Origin: Chlamydiota bacterium
GTDB taxonomy: Bacteria > Chlamydiota > Chlamydiia > Chlamydiales > Rhabdochlamydiaceae
Length of the DNA: 8,095 nucleotides
Direction of reading: 5' to 3'
Assembly: GCA_011065235.1 (NCBI GenBank)
Contig: JAAKFB010000075.1
Coordinates: 1-8,095, forward strand
Below, one piece after another: positions 1 to 5,894 of this stretch. The translations under genes were made by a program, and so were the position numbers. How positions within the stretch are numbered: position 1 is the first letter of the stretch; every line of letters begins with the position of its first letter. Under the pieces are notes generated by a model that was not told the DNA's origin, made no database searches, and saw only the letters and a program-made list of their open reading frames with translations.

Positions 1-1
1 C

Positions 2-1330
2 TATGCCTCTGGCCTTTCCGGGTTTGCTATGCTTCAACTCGAAGATGAGCGCAAAGACATGTCCCCTCTTTTTCAGCTTATCATCGATGCTGTTCCCGCT
101 CCTCCTGGAAATTTGGATCTCCCTTTCTTGATGCAAGCCACCACCCTTTCCTACGACGATTTTGTCGGGCGCCAAGCATGTGGCCGCATTTTAGAGGGCT
201 CCGTGAAGAAAGGTGATGTAATCACACGGATTGATACCAGTGGACACCCCTCTCAACACAAAGTGACCCGCATTGAAGGATACCACGGCCTTAAAAAAGT
301 CGAAATGGAAGAGGCAGGCGTTGGAGATATTGTCAGTCTTGCGGGAATTCCCGAGGTAACAATCGGAGAGACGCTCTGCGCAAATGAACATATTGTACAA
401 CTTCCTCCCATCACTCTTGAAGAACCCACCCTTTCCATTGAATTCATGGTCAATAACGGTCCTTTTGCTGGACAAGATGGCAAGCACGTGACCATGAACA
501 AAATCCGCGATCGTCTCATGCAAGAGCAGAGAGCCAATATCTCCCTGAAAATCGAAGAACTTAAAGGACGAGAAGATGCGATGCGTGTTTCGGGCCGCGG
601 AGAGCTGCACCTCGCCGTCCTCATTGAAGCGATGCGCCGCGAAAACTTCGAATTCACCATTTCCAAGCCTCAGGTGATCACAAAAGAAGAAAATGGAAAC
701 AAACTCGAACCCTACGAAATGGCTCACATCGAAGTCCCCGAAGAATATGCGGGAAAAGTTATCGAAGAGCTCTCTCGCCGCCGAGGAGAGATGCAAGCGC
801 TGAGCACCAGCGAGCACAAAATCACTTCGATCCAGTTTCTAATCCCTACGCGGGGATTGATGGGCTACCGAAACCTCTTTCTCACAGTCACGCGCGGGCT
901 GGGGATTCTCACCTCTATTTTCGATCACTTTGGTCCCTGGAAAGGAGAAATTGCTGGGAGGCAAAATGGGGCTCTCATTTCTTTCTGCAAGGGGAAAGTA
1001 ACGCCTTACGCTGCGTTTAATTTGCAAGGGCGAGGCGTCCTTTTCGTCAAGCCCTCAGATGCGGTTTATGAAGGAATGATTGTCGGAGAAAATAGCCGCG
1101 ATAATGACCTCACCATCAACGTCACAAAAGAAAAACAGCTGACAAATGTGCGCGCTTCAGGAACAGATGAAAACGTGGTTCTCACTCCTCCGCGCATCTT
1201 CACCCTAGAACAGGCCATTGATTTCATTGAAGATGATGAACTCGTTGAAGTGACTCCTAGTCATATTCGCTTGCGCAAACGTTTTCTCACTGAAAACGAG
1301 AGGAAGAGATCAGCTTCTCGGCCCGGATAA
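2..1330 (+). CDS. typA: Ribosome-associated GTPase TypA/BipA, 5'-truncated by the window edge
   Basis: TypA/BipA is a translational GTPase of the EF-G/LepA family that binds the 70S ribosome and helps ribosome assembly and stress adaptation. The frame is open from the first complete codon at base 2 to the TAA at 1328-1330, giving 442 residues. The usual protein is about 600 residues, so the N-terminal GTP-binding domain with its G motifs lies upstream. The visible part begins at the end of the G domain (segment DMSPLFQLI). It continues through the beta-barrel domain II (around SYDDFVGRQACGRI), an EF-G-like domain III (NNGPFAGQDGK), domain V (LEPYEMAHIEVPEEYAGKV) and the TypA-specific C-terminal domain (IPTRGLMGYR, NGALISF, SRDNDLTIN, RASGTDE, DDELVEVTPSHIRLRKR). 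The C-terminal tail ending LTENERKRSASRPG matches the normal family end, so the 3' end is intact. The last 44 bases overlap the 3' end of the convergent gene at 1287-1631. TypA has no known link to menaquinone; it is simply a neighbour. Confidence 0.97.
   Translation, partial: YASGLSGFAMLQLEDERKDMSPLFQLIIDAVPAPPGNLDLPFLMQATTLSYDDFVGRQACGRILEGSVKKGDVITRIDTSGHPSQHKVTRIEGYHGLKKVEMEEAGVGDIVSLAGIPEVTIGETLCANEHIVQLPPITLEEPTLSIEFMVNNGPFAGQDGKHVTMNKIRDRLMQEQRANISLKIEELKGREDAMRVSGRGELHLAVLIEAMRRENFEFTISKPQVITKEENGNKLEPYEMAHIEVPEEYAGKVIEELSRRRGEMQALSTSEHKITSIQFLIPTRGLMGYRNLFLTVTRGLGILTSIFDHFGPWKGEIAGRQNGALISFCKGKVTPYAAFNLQGRGVLFVKPSDAVYEGMIVGENSRDNDLTINVTKEKQLTNVRASGTDENVVLTPPRIFTLEQAIDFIEDDELVEVTPSHIRLRKRFLTENERKRSASRPG
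1280..1298 (-). terminator. Weak hairpin at the 3' end of the - strand gene
   Basis: Bases 1280-1286 (CGTTTTC) and 1292-1298 (GAAAACG) form a perfect 7-bp stem with a 5-base loop. On the - strand the stop codon of the small gene (complement of 1287-1289) sits in the loop, and the stem is followed only by TTT. The stem has two G-C pairs near each base and tip, and there is no real T-run, so it is a poor terminator. It might instead protect a 3' end or be chance within the typA coding sequence. Confidence 0.15.
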
Positions 1331-1631
1331 CTTCGTTGCTCTTGGCCATCGGAATACCGATTTTGGAAAGCGCTTTGCGTGTAAGTCCCCCAAAAGACCG
1401 TCTGTCTTTTTGGGTTTTCACCACAATGCATTCGGACAAGTTCTTTAGAATCGTCTCTTGAATGTGCGGATCTCTGTGCTGCTGAAGGAGTTGATGCGCC
1501 CTTTTGGTAATCAAGTCCAATGAAGACTCCCTTGCAAAATACTCATCGATGAGATCTGTCCCCACTTCTCGCATCTGATTGGCCTTCAATAGCATTTCTT
1601 CAATCTGGTGATCGCGCACAGGCTGATTCAT
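1287..1631 (-). CDS. Small hypothetical helical protein (114 aa), unrecognised
   Basis: I do not recognise this protein. It is 114 residues from the ATG at 1631-1629, ends at a TGA (complement of 1287-1289), and is hydrophilic with no signal peptide or membrane segment. Residues about 8-60 look like two amphipathic helices (for example IEEMLLKANQMREVGTDL). The C-terminal third is basic and Ser-rich (KTQKDRRSFGGLTRKALSK). I chose this ATG because the purine-rich AGGGGGAG (complement of 1634-1641) lies just upstream, although spacing is tight. The same frame could extend eight codons to a TTG at 1655. The only other use for bases 1331-1631 is non-coding DNA, and codon use looks genuine. It uses more CAG, GAG and AAG than the + strand genes, which may reflect strand bias. 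It is divergent from menG and convergent with typA, sharing 44 bases with the typA 3' end. It could be a clade-specific protein; a link to menaquinone is not supported. Confidence 0.6.
   Translation of the reverse strand: MNQPVRDHQIEEMLLKANQMREVGTDLIDEYFARESSLDLITKRAHQLLQQHRDPHIQETILKNLSECIVVKTQKDRRSFGGLTRKALSKIGIPMAKSNEVIRAEKLISSSRFQ
1389..1418 (+). terminator. Possible intrinsic terminator for typA
   Basis: About 58 bases past the typA stop, bases 1389-1398 (CCCAAAAGAC) can pair with 1404-1414 (GTCTTTTTGGG) around a 5-base loop, with one bulged T. Four T residues (1415-1418) follow directly. The position and the stem-plus-T-run shape fit a rho-independent terminator on the + strand. It is A/T-rich and the T-run is short. 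It also lies inside the opposite-strand gene, so the repeat could be a by-product of coding. No stronger terminator is visible between typA and menG. Confidence 0.3.
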
Positions 1632-1633
1632 AA

Positions 1634-1641
1634 CTCCCCCT
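1634..1641 (-). promoter_or_regulatory. Ribosome binding site of the small - strand gene
   Basis: The complement of 1634-1641 reads AGGGGGAG, the most purine-rich Shine-Dalgarno-like stretch near any start in the window. It ends two bases before the ATG at 1631, or four if the G-run is taken as the core. This is closer than usual, but it favours this ATG over the upstream TTG at 1655. Confidence 0.45.
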
Positions 1642-1646
1642 GAGTC

Positions 1647-1652
1647 ATTGTA
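1647..1652 (-). promoter_or_regulatory. Candidate -10 box for the small - strand gene
   Basis: The complement of 1647-1652 reads TACAAT, five of six matches to TATAAT. An A-rich stretch (complement of 1656-1669) lies upstream. There is no convincing -35 box: the best, TTCTGA at 16 bases, matches only three of six positions. Transcription would begin about eight bases before the ATG, leaving a very short leader containing the Shine-Dalgarno stretch. Confidence 0.25.
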
Positions 1653-1664
1653 CAACTTTTTTTA

Positions 1665-1677
1665 ATTTTCAGAAAAT
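1665..1677. repeat. 13-base inverted repeat between divergent genes (possible operator)
   Basis: ATTTTC, a central A, then GAAAAT form a perfect 6-1-6 inverted repeat. It sits midway between the divergent starts of the small - strand gene (1631) and menG (1704), and covers the proposed menG -35 position. A dimeric repressor binding here could act on both promoters. The repeat is A/T-rich and short, so it may be chance. An 8-base palindrome, TTGTACAA, lies nearby at 1648-1655. Confidence 0.2.
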
Positions 1678-1696
1678 CTCTTTTCTTGCGTATGAT
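1668..1696 (+). promoter_or_regulatory. Candidate sigma-70 type promoter of the men operon
   Basis: TATGAT at 1691-1696 matches the -10 consensus at five of six positions. Seventeen bases upstream, TTCAGA at 1668-1673 matches the -35 consensus at four of six. Transcription would start near 1703-1704, on the ATG chosen for menG, implying a leaderless or nearly leaderless mRNA. An alternative -10, TTTAAT at 1661-1666, would give a leader of about 30 bases but lacks a -35 partner. These are the only promoter-like boxes I see ahead of the operon. Confidence 0.35.
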
Positions 1697-1703
1697 GGCT
1701 CAC

Positions 1704-2405
1704 ATGAACGAAAAAGCCTCGCAAGAACAAGTCTCTCAGATGTTTAATGCCATTTCTTTTTCTTACGACCGGATCAACCGGGTTCTCTCTTTCGGAATTG
1801 ATCGGCTCTGGAGAAGAAAGCTCTCCAAGCACCTCCCTGATGGAAATCACTTGCGCCTACTCGATTTAGCAACAGGGACGTGTGACCAACTCCTCTCCTT
1901 GATGCGGACGGGGAAAATTGCCCATGCCACCGGGATAGATCTCGCACAAGAAATGCTCAAAATTGGAGAGCAAAAAGTGAGCAAGTCCTCTTATGGAGAA
2001 AAAGTCGATCTCAAGGTCGCAAGCGCCTCTGATATCCCAGCTGAAGAAGGCTCCTACGATTGTGTGACGATTTCTTTTGGCATTCGCAACGTCAAGGGGC
2101 CATGCCTAGAAGAGATGCATCGGGTTCTGTCGCCAGGGGGGAGAGCATTGATCCTCGAGTTCTCCCTTCCTAAAAATCGCCTCATCAAGTGGCTGCACCT
2201 CTTTTACCTGCGCAAAGTTCTTCCTGCAGTTGGAGGGGCGATTTCAGGAAAGCGAGACGCCTACCGCTATCTCAATGAGACGATCGAGGCCTTTCCCTAT
2301 GGAGAGGCTTTTTTATCGCGGATGAAAAAGGCGGGATTTGTCCATTTGCGCGCTCTTCCTCTCACCTTTGGCGTGGCTAACATCTACATAGGAGAAAAAG
2401 AATGA
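1704..2405 (+). CDS. menG: Demethylmenaquinone methyltransferase MenG/UbiE
   Basis: MenG uses S-adenosylmethionine to methylate demethylmenaquinone, the last step to menaquinone; UbiE homologues can also act on ubiquinone precursors. From the ATG at 1704 the protein has 233 residues, normal for the family. The N-terminus has the family signature MFNAISFSYDRIN (13-25). The SAM-binding motif DLATGTCD (54-61) carries Cys where Gly is usual, and GIDL follows at 77-80. FGIRNV (125-130), RVLSPGGRALILEFSLP (140-156) and the terminal LTFGVANIYIGEK are typical of UbiE/MenG. In-frame alternatives are TTG 1686, ATG 1692 and ATG 1695. I prefer 1704 because homology begins at once, and because a -10-like box overlaps the earlier ATGs. 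No Shine-Dalgarno sequence precedes any of them. It leads the operon and overlaps menF by ATGA. With menA downstream, demethylmenaquinone is the likely substrate. Confidence 0.93.
   Translation: MNEKASQEQVSQMFNAISFSYDRINRVLSFGIDRLWRRKLSKHLPDGNHLRLLDLATGTCDQLLSLMRTGKIAHATGIDLAQEMLKIGEQKVSKSSYGEKVDLKVASASDIPAEEGSYDCVTISFGIRNVKGPCLEEMHRVLSPGGRALILEFSLPKNRLIKWLHLFYLRKVLPAVGGAISGKRDAYRYLNETIEAFPYGEAFLSRMKKAGFVHLRALPLTFGVANIYIGEKE
2391..2394 (+). promoter_or_regulatory. Ribosome binding site of menF
   Basis: GGAG lies inside the last codons of menG, seven bases before the menF ATG at 2402. It is the clearest Shine-Dalgarno sequence in the operon and supports that start, together with the ATGA overlap at 2402-2405. 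Confidence 0.6.
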
Positions 2406-3622
2406 CAGAATCGCGCACCCTCTGCGTCAATGGTCAGCGCTATTTCCACCGCTTTTTGACAAAAACTCTGACCACTCCCGTTGATCTGCTCGCTTGGTTG
2501 AATCAGCAAGAAGGGCTCCCCAAATGCTACTGGCATGGACGAGACGGAAGAGAGGTGGCCTCTGTCGGTAGCGTCCTCACTCTCCATGCAGCACCCCGAT
2601 TTGCTCGTGATAACGACTCACCTGCTACATTTTGGGGAGGGCATGCTTTTTTCCCTTCCTCAGCCCCCAAAGATGATGTCTGGCGCTCCTTTCCAAGATC
2701 CTCTTTTTTTCTTCCTAAATACCAGCTCCACCGCCGTGGAAACACGACCCTTCTCATCATCAATGCGATCAATGCCCCTCTGCCGGAGGAGTGCGACGTT
2801 GGAAATAGTTATTTCTCCAAGAGCTCTCTCAACTTGAAAGATGCAGCACATCTCCCCTCTTCTGAAAATTGGGAAAAGCTCATCGAGCACTCCCTTGAGA
2901 AAATCCAATCTGAATCCTTAGAAAAAGTGGTCATGGGAAGACGATCAACCCATGTGACTGAAGAGACGCTAAACCCATTAGAATTGCTCGCCAGCATCCG
3001 TGAGGCCCAAAGCATCCGCTTTGCCTTTCAGTTTTCTCCAAGTTCAACGTTCATCGGAGCGACTCCCGAAAGACTCTATAAGCGAGTAGGCCGCCAAATC
3101 TTTACAGAAGCCATTGCAGGAACACGACCGCTTGGCAAAACAAAAGAAAAAGAGCTTCTCGAAGATCCCAAAGAACAAAGAGAGTTCCAATTTGTCAAAA
3201 CTTCAATCGCAGAAGGGCTAAAGCCCCTCTGCGTGTCCCTTTCACCCTCATCCGAGACAGAAATTCTCAAAACGTCTACTGTCCAGCACCTACACTGCTC
3301 TTTTGAAGGAGAATTGCTAGGCAATATCCAAGATGACGAAATTTTATCGGCCCTCCACCCCTCTGCTGCCATGGGAGGCCTGCCTAAATCAAGCGCTTTG
3401 GAGCATTTGCTCGATCACGAACCCTTTGAACGGGGATGGTACGCCTCTCCCCTCGGATTCATCAGCCAAAAAGAAGCCGAATTTGCCGTCGGGATCCGCT
3501 CTGCACTCGTCGAAAAAAATCGGATCCATCTCTTTGCAGCCTCGGGAATCGTCGCGGGCTCAACCGCTGATAAAGAATGGGAAGAGCTTCAACATAAGAT
3601 TGCTTTGTGGAACAAAATATGA
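2402..3622 (+). CDS. menF: Isochorismate synthase MenF
   Basis: MenF converts chorismate to isochorismate, the committed first step of the classical menaquinone route, in the cytoplasm with Mg2+. The protein has 406 residues, slightly shorter than E. coli MenF (431). The C-terminal two thirds is the chorismate-binding fold. Visible residues include K175 (in EKVVMGR), matching the catalytic base, and E223 (in GATPERL), matching the general acid. E261 (in REFQFV) and E392 (in DKEWEEL) match the Mg2+ ligands. EAIAGTRPLG (236-245), HPSAAMGGLP (319-328) and FERGWYASPLG (342-352) are family signatures. The first 150 residues are divergent, as is usual. The start at 2402 overlaps the menG stop by ATGA and has GGAG upstream; the stop overlaps the menD ATG in the same way. 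EntC-type or salicylate-pathway synthases share these motifs, but the men neighbours decide the name. Confidence 0.95.
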   Translation: MTESRTLCVNGQRYFHRFLTKTLTTPVDLLAWLNQQEGLPKCYWHGRDGREVASVGSVLTLHAAPRFARDNDSPATFWGGHAFFPSSAPKDDVWRSFPRSSFFLPKYQLHRRGNTTLLIINAINAPLPEECDVGNSYFSKSSLNLKDAAHLPSSENWEKLIEHSLEKIQSESLEKVVMGRRSTHVTEETLNPLELLASIREAQSIRFAFQFSPSSTFIGATPERLYKRVGRQIFTEAIAGTRPLGKTKEKELLEDPKEQREFQFVKTSIAEGLKPLCVSLSPSSETEILKTSTVQHLHCSFEGELLGNIQDDEILSALHPSAAMGGLPKSSALEHLLDHEPFERGWYASPLGFISQKEAEFAVGIRSALVEKNRIHLFAASGIVAGSTADKEWEELQHKIALWNKI

Positions 3623-5220
3623 ACCTCATTGACGCGCTCATCCAGCAGAAAGTCACCTTTTTTTGTCTTTCCCCCGGGAATCGCTCCACTCCCCTCGCTC
3701 TCGCCCTTGCAGAAAATCCACTCGCAAAAACATTTGTCCATTACGATGAACGGGGAGCGGCCTTTCACGCTCTTGGCTATGCAAAAGCCACTAAAAAACC
3801 CGCTGCCATTGTTGTCACATCAGGGACAGCGGTCGGCAACCTCATGCCCGCCGTGATGGAAGCCGACGCCGCCCACATTCCCCTCATATTACTCACCTGT
3901 GACCGCCCACCGAATTTGCGCGACACTATGGCCAATCAGACCACCGATCAAACCAAGATTTTTGGCAATTTTGTCCGCTATTTTTTCGATCTTCCCTCCG
4001 ATGCAAGTTTCATTTCGAGCACCGCTGCACGCGCCGTTTCAGCGTCCCAATACCCGCTACCCGGCCCTGTGCAACTCAACTGTCCTTTTGCCGAGCCCTT
4101 TTCTGAGCAAACACCCTCCTCAGAAGTCTCTACCCCAATCGAGTGGACCTTTCCCGAGATTACATTGAAAGATCCAAAACCCATTGCCGATCAGTTGCAG
4201 CAAATCGAAAAAGGGGTGATTGTCGTCGGTGCAAATGGGGGAACAACACATCTCAAAGCCCTCTCACAAAAACTCGGATGGCCCATCTTGCCCGACATCG
4301 TGTCCTCTTATCGCCATTTAGCTGATGAGAGAACCATTCCCTATTACCCCCATGCCTTGAAAGCGCATTCCCATCTCAAAGCCGATGCGGTCCTCTATTT
4401 TGGAGATGCCTGTGTGTCAAAAACACTCCTCAAATGGATGTCTCTCCAACACCCTCTCATCCACGTCGCCACGCATGCGAAACGCTGCGATCCCTTCCAC
4501 GCCGTCACCAAACGGATTGTGTGCTCTCCAGAGCAGTTTTGCAAACAAGTGACTCCACTCATCGATCAAAAACAGCAAGAGTGGTTTTGCGCATGGAAAG
4601 AATGGAGTGAGCACTCTGCTCCAAAAATTGAAACCAAAACCCTCTCAGAGCCAGCTGTCACCAAAGTCATTCAACAGTTTGCAGGCGAGGGCACGGCTCT
4701 ATTTTTTGGCAATAGCATGCCCATTCGCGATGCAGAGGAATTTTTCTTTCCCGAAACCCCCTGCGGCCCCATTTTTGCCAACCGTGGGCTTTCAGGGATT
4801 GATGGAAACATCGCCACCATTGCGGGAATTGCCCAGGTGATGCCCGTCGTCGCTGCAATTGGAGATCAAACCGCTCTACACGATCTCAATTCCCTTTCTC
4901 AATTATCGAAGACAAAACATCCCGTCAAATTGGTCATCATCAATAATGGCGGAGGAGGGATATTTTCCTTTGCTTCCCATGTAAAGCGGCTTGACATTCT
5001 CGATTCACACTTTGCCGCCGCTCACACATTGACATTTGAAAAGGCAGCGGAACTTTTTCGCATTCCCTATGAAAAAATAGAAAAAATAGATCAACTCCTC
5101 GAAAGACTACACTCTCGAGAATCCTGCATCATGGAAGTGACAACAGATCGCAGAGAAAATTTTGCTCAACATCAAGAAATTGACAAACGCGCATGCTCCT
5201 CTTTCTCCATGGCTTTCTAG
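3619..5220 (+). CDS. menD: SEPHCHC synthase MenD (ThDP-dependent)
   Basis: MenD is a cytoplasmic thiamine diphosphate and Mg2+ enzyme. It decarboxylates 2-oxoglutarate and adds the four-carbon unit to isochorismate, giving SEPHCHC. From the ATG at 3619 it has 533 residues, near the short end of the family. Signatures are SPGNRSTPL (18-26), the ThDP-activating glutamate E44 in HYDERGA, DRPPNLRD (95-102), ANQTTDQ (105-111), GNSMPIRD and NRGLSGIDG (388-396). The cofactor motif runs from GDQ (415-417) to INNGGGGIFSF (NN at 442-443); other MenDs often have GDL and NNNGG here. A GTG at 3607 would add four residues. I prefer 3619 because its ATG overlaps the menF TGA as ATGA. The Shine-Dalgarno sequence is weak (GGA at 3609-3611). 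The last 28 bases also encode the start of menH. Two adjacent GAAAAAATA units at 5071-5088 encode EKIEKI near the C-terminus. Confidence 0.95.
   Translation: MNLIDALIQQKVTFFCLSPGNRSTPLALALAENPLAKTFVHYDERGAAFHALGYAKATKKPAAIVVTSGTAVGNLMPAVMEADAAHIPLILLTCDRPPNLRDTMANQTTDQTKIFGNFVRYFFDLPSDASFISSTAARAVSASQYPLPGPVQLNCPFAEPFSEQTPSSEVSTPIEWTFPEITLKDPKPIADQLQQIEKGVIVVGANGGTTHLKALSQKLGWPILPDIVSSYRHLADERTIPYYPHALKAHSHLKADAVLYFGDACVSKTLLKWMSLQHPLIHVATHAKRCDPFHAVTKRIVCSPEQFCKQVTPLIDQKQQEWFCAWKEWSEHSAPKIETKTLSEPAVTKVIQQFAGEGTALFFGNSMPIRDAEEFFFPETPCGPIFANRGLSGIDGNIATIAGIAQVMPVVAAIGDQTALHDLNSLSQLSKTKHPVKLVIINNGGGGIFSFASHVKRLDILDSHFAAAHTLTFEKAAELFRIPYEKIEKIDQLLERLHSRESCIMEVTTDRRENFAQHQEIDKRACSSFSMAF
5071..5088 (+). 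repeat. Two tandem copies of a 9-base unit inside menD
   Basis: GAAAAAATA occurs twice in direct succession and is read in frame as EKI-EKI. It looks like a small in-frame slippage duplication and leaves the menD frame intact. Copy number could vary between strains. Confidence 0.6.
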
Positions 5221-5894
5221 GGCAAAAAGAAGATTGGGATCCCCTTTTTTCTCATTTGCCGCCCACTCTTAAACCTTGTGCCATCGACCTCCCTGGTCAT
5301 GGAAAAGCTCCCATGGTGGATGACATTGCCTTAGCCATCAAACAACAAGTCAACTCCGCTGACATAATCGTGGGGTATTCTGCAGGGGGACGATTAGCAC
5401 TCGAGCTCAAATCCCGTTTCCCAGATGCCTTTGGCAAAGTGATTGCCCTCTCCACCCATCCAGGATCTCTCTGTGAAAAAGAAATGAAAACGCGCAACAT
5501 GTGGGCTCAGATGCTTCGAAGCATCCCCCTCGATCATTTTTTAGAGAAGTGGTACGATCAAGAGCTCTTTCAAAGTTTGAAACGACATCCTATTTTTCCC
5601 TCCATGCTCGCAAGGCGAAAAAACCAAAATCCTTCCTCTCTCTCCCAATTTTTTATGGAGTTTAGCAGAGTCAAAAAAACGGCTCCTCAGGTGTTTCCCG
5701 AAACAGTTTTCATTTATGGTGAAGAAGACTTGAAATATGCGGAGCTTTATCGTAAACTTTTTCCCATTGAGCAAATCAAAATTGAAAATGCAGGGCATGC
5801 TCTGCATCTAGAAAACCCAAAAACGACTGCACAGGTCATTGAGAGATTGGTTCATGAGCACAGCAGAAAACACCAAAACCCGTCCACAGTTTGA
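5193..5894 (+). CDS. menH: SHCHC synthase MenH (alpha/beta hydrolase)
   Basis: MenH removes pyruvate from SEPHCHC, the MenD product, to give SHCHC. The 233-residue protein is an alpha/beta-hydrolase with HGFLG (6-10) at the oxyanion site and DLPGHG (32-37). The nucleophile S63 lies in GYSAGGR (61-67), and the remaining triad is D179 (in YGEEDLK) and H202 (in NAGHALHLENP). The S-D-H order and spacing match known MenH enzymes. Length is a little below E. coli MenH (252). The start is forced: an in-frame TGA at 5181-5183 lies four codons upstream, so ATG 5193 is the first usable start. This places the oxyanion motif almost at the N-terminus, without the leading strand most homologues have. No Shine-Dalgarno sequence is visible; translation is probably coupled to menD, whose last 28 bases it overlaps. 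Its own last 41 bases overlap menB. A generic esterase is possible from sequence alone, but position between menD and menB makes MenH much more likely. Confidence 0.88.
   Translation: MLLFLHGFLGQKEDWDPLFSHLPPTLKPCAIDLPGHGKAPMVDDIALAIKQQVNSADIIVGYSAGGRLALELKSRFPDAFGKVIALSTHPGSLCEKEMKTRNMWAQMLRSIPLDHFLEKWYDQELFQSLKRHPIFPSMLARRKNQNPSSLSQFFMEFSRVKKTAPQVFPETVFIYGEEDLKYAELYRKLFPIEQIKIENAGHALHLENPKTTAQVIERLVHEHSRKHQNPSTV

Noticed and set aside
191..817. Long - strand open frame (208 codons) opposite typA
   Set aside because: It lies wholly within well-conserved typA coding sequence; its translation resembles no family and has no ribosome binding site. It is a shadow of the typA frame.
1331..1703. 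A small RNA or riboswitch between typA and menG
   Set aside because: Most of the gap is accounted for by the - strand gene, and the remaining 72 bases are too short and A/T-rich for a riboswitch. I see no tRNA-like fold or conserved aptamer.
2535..2837. Second + strand frame of 100 codons inside menF
   Set aside because: Its composition is typical of an out-of-frame reading of a C/T-rich gene, with no recognisable motif. menF is intact in its own frame.
3607..3618. GTG at 3607 as the menD start
   Set aside because: It adds only four residues (MEQN) before an ATG that overlaps the menF stop as ATGA, the pattern seen at three other junctions. It cannot be fully excluded.
5839..5853. TTG at 5839 as the menB start
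   Set aside because: It would add MRDWF and lengthen the overlap with menH; ATG 5854 gives a normal MenB length.
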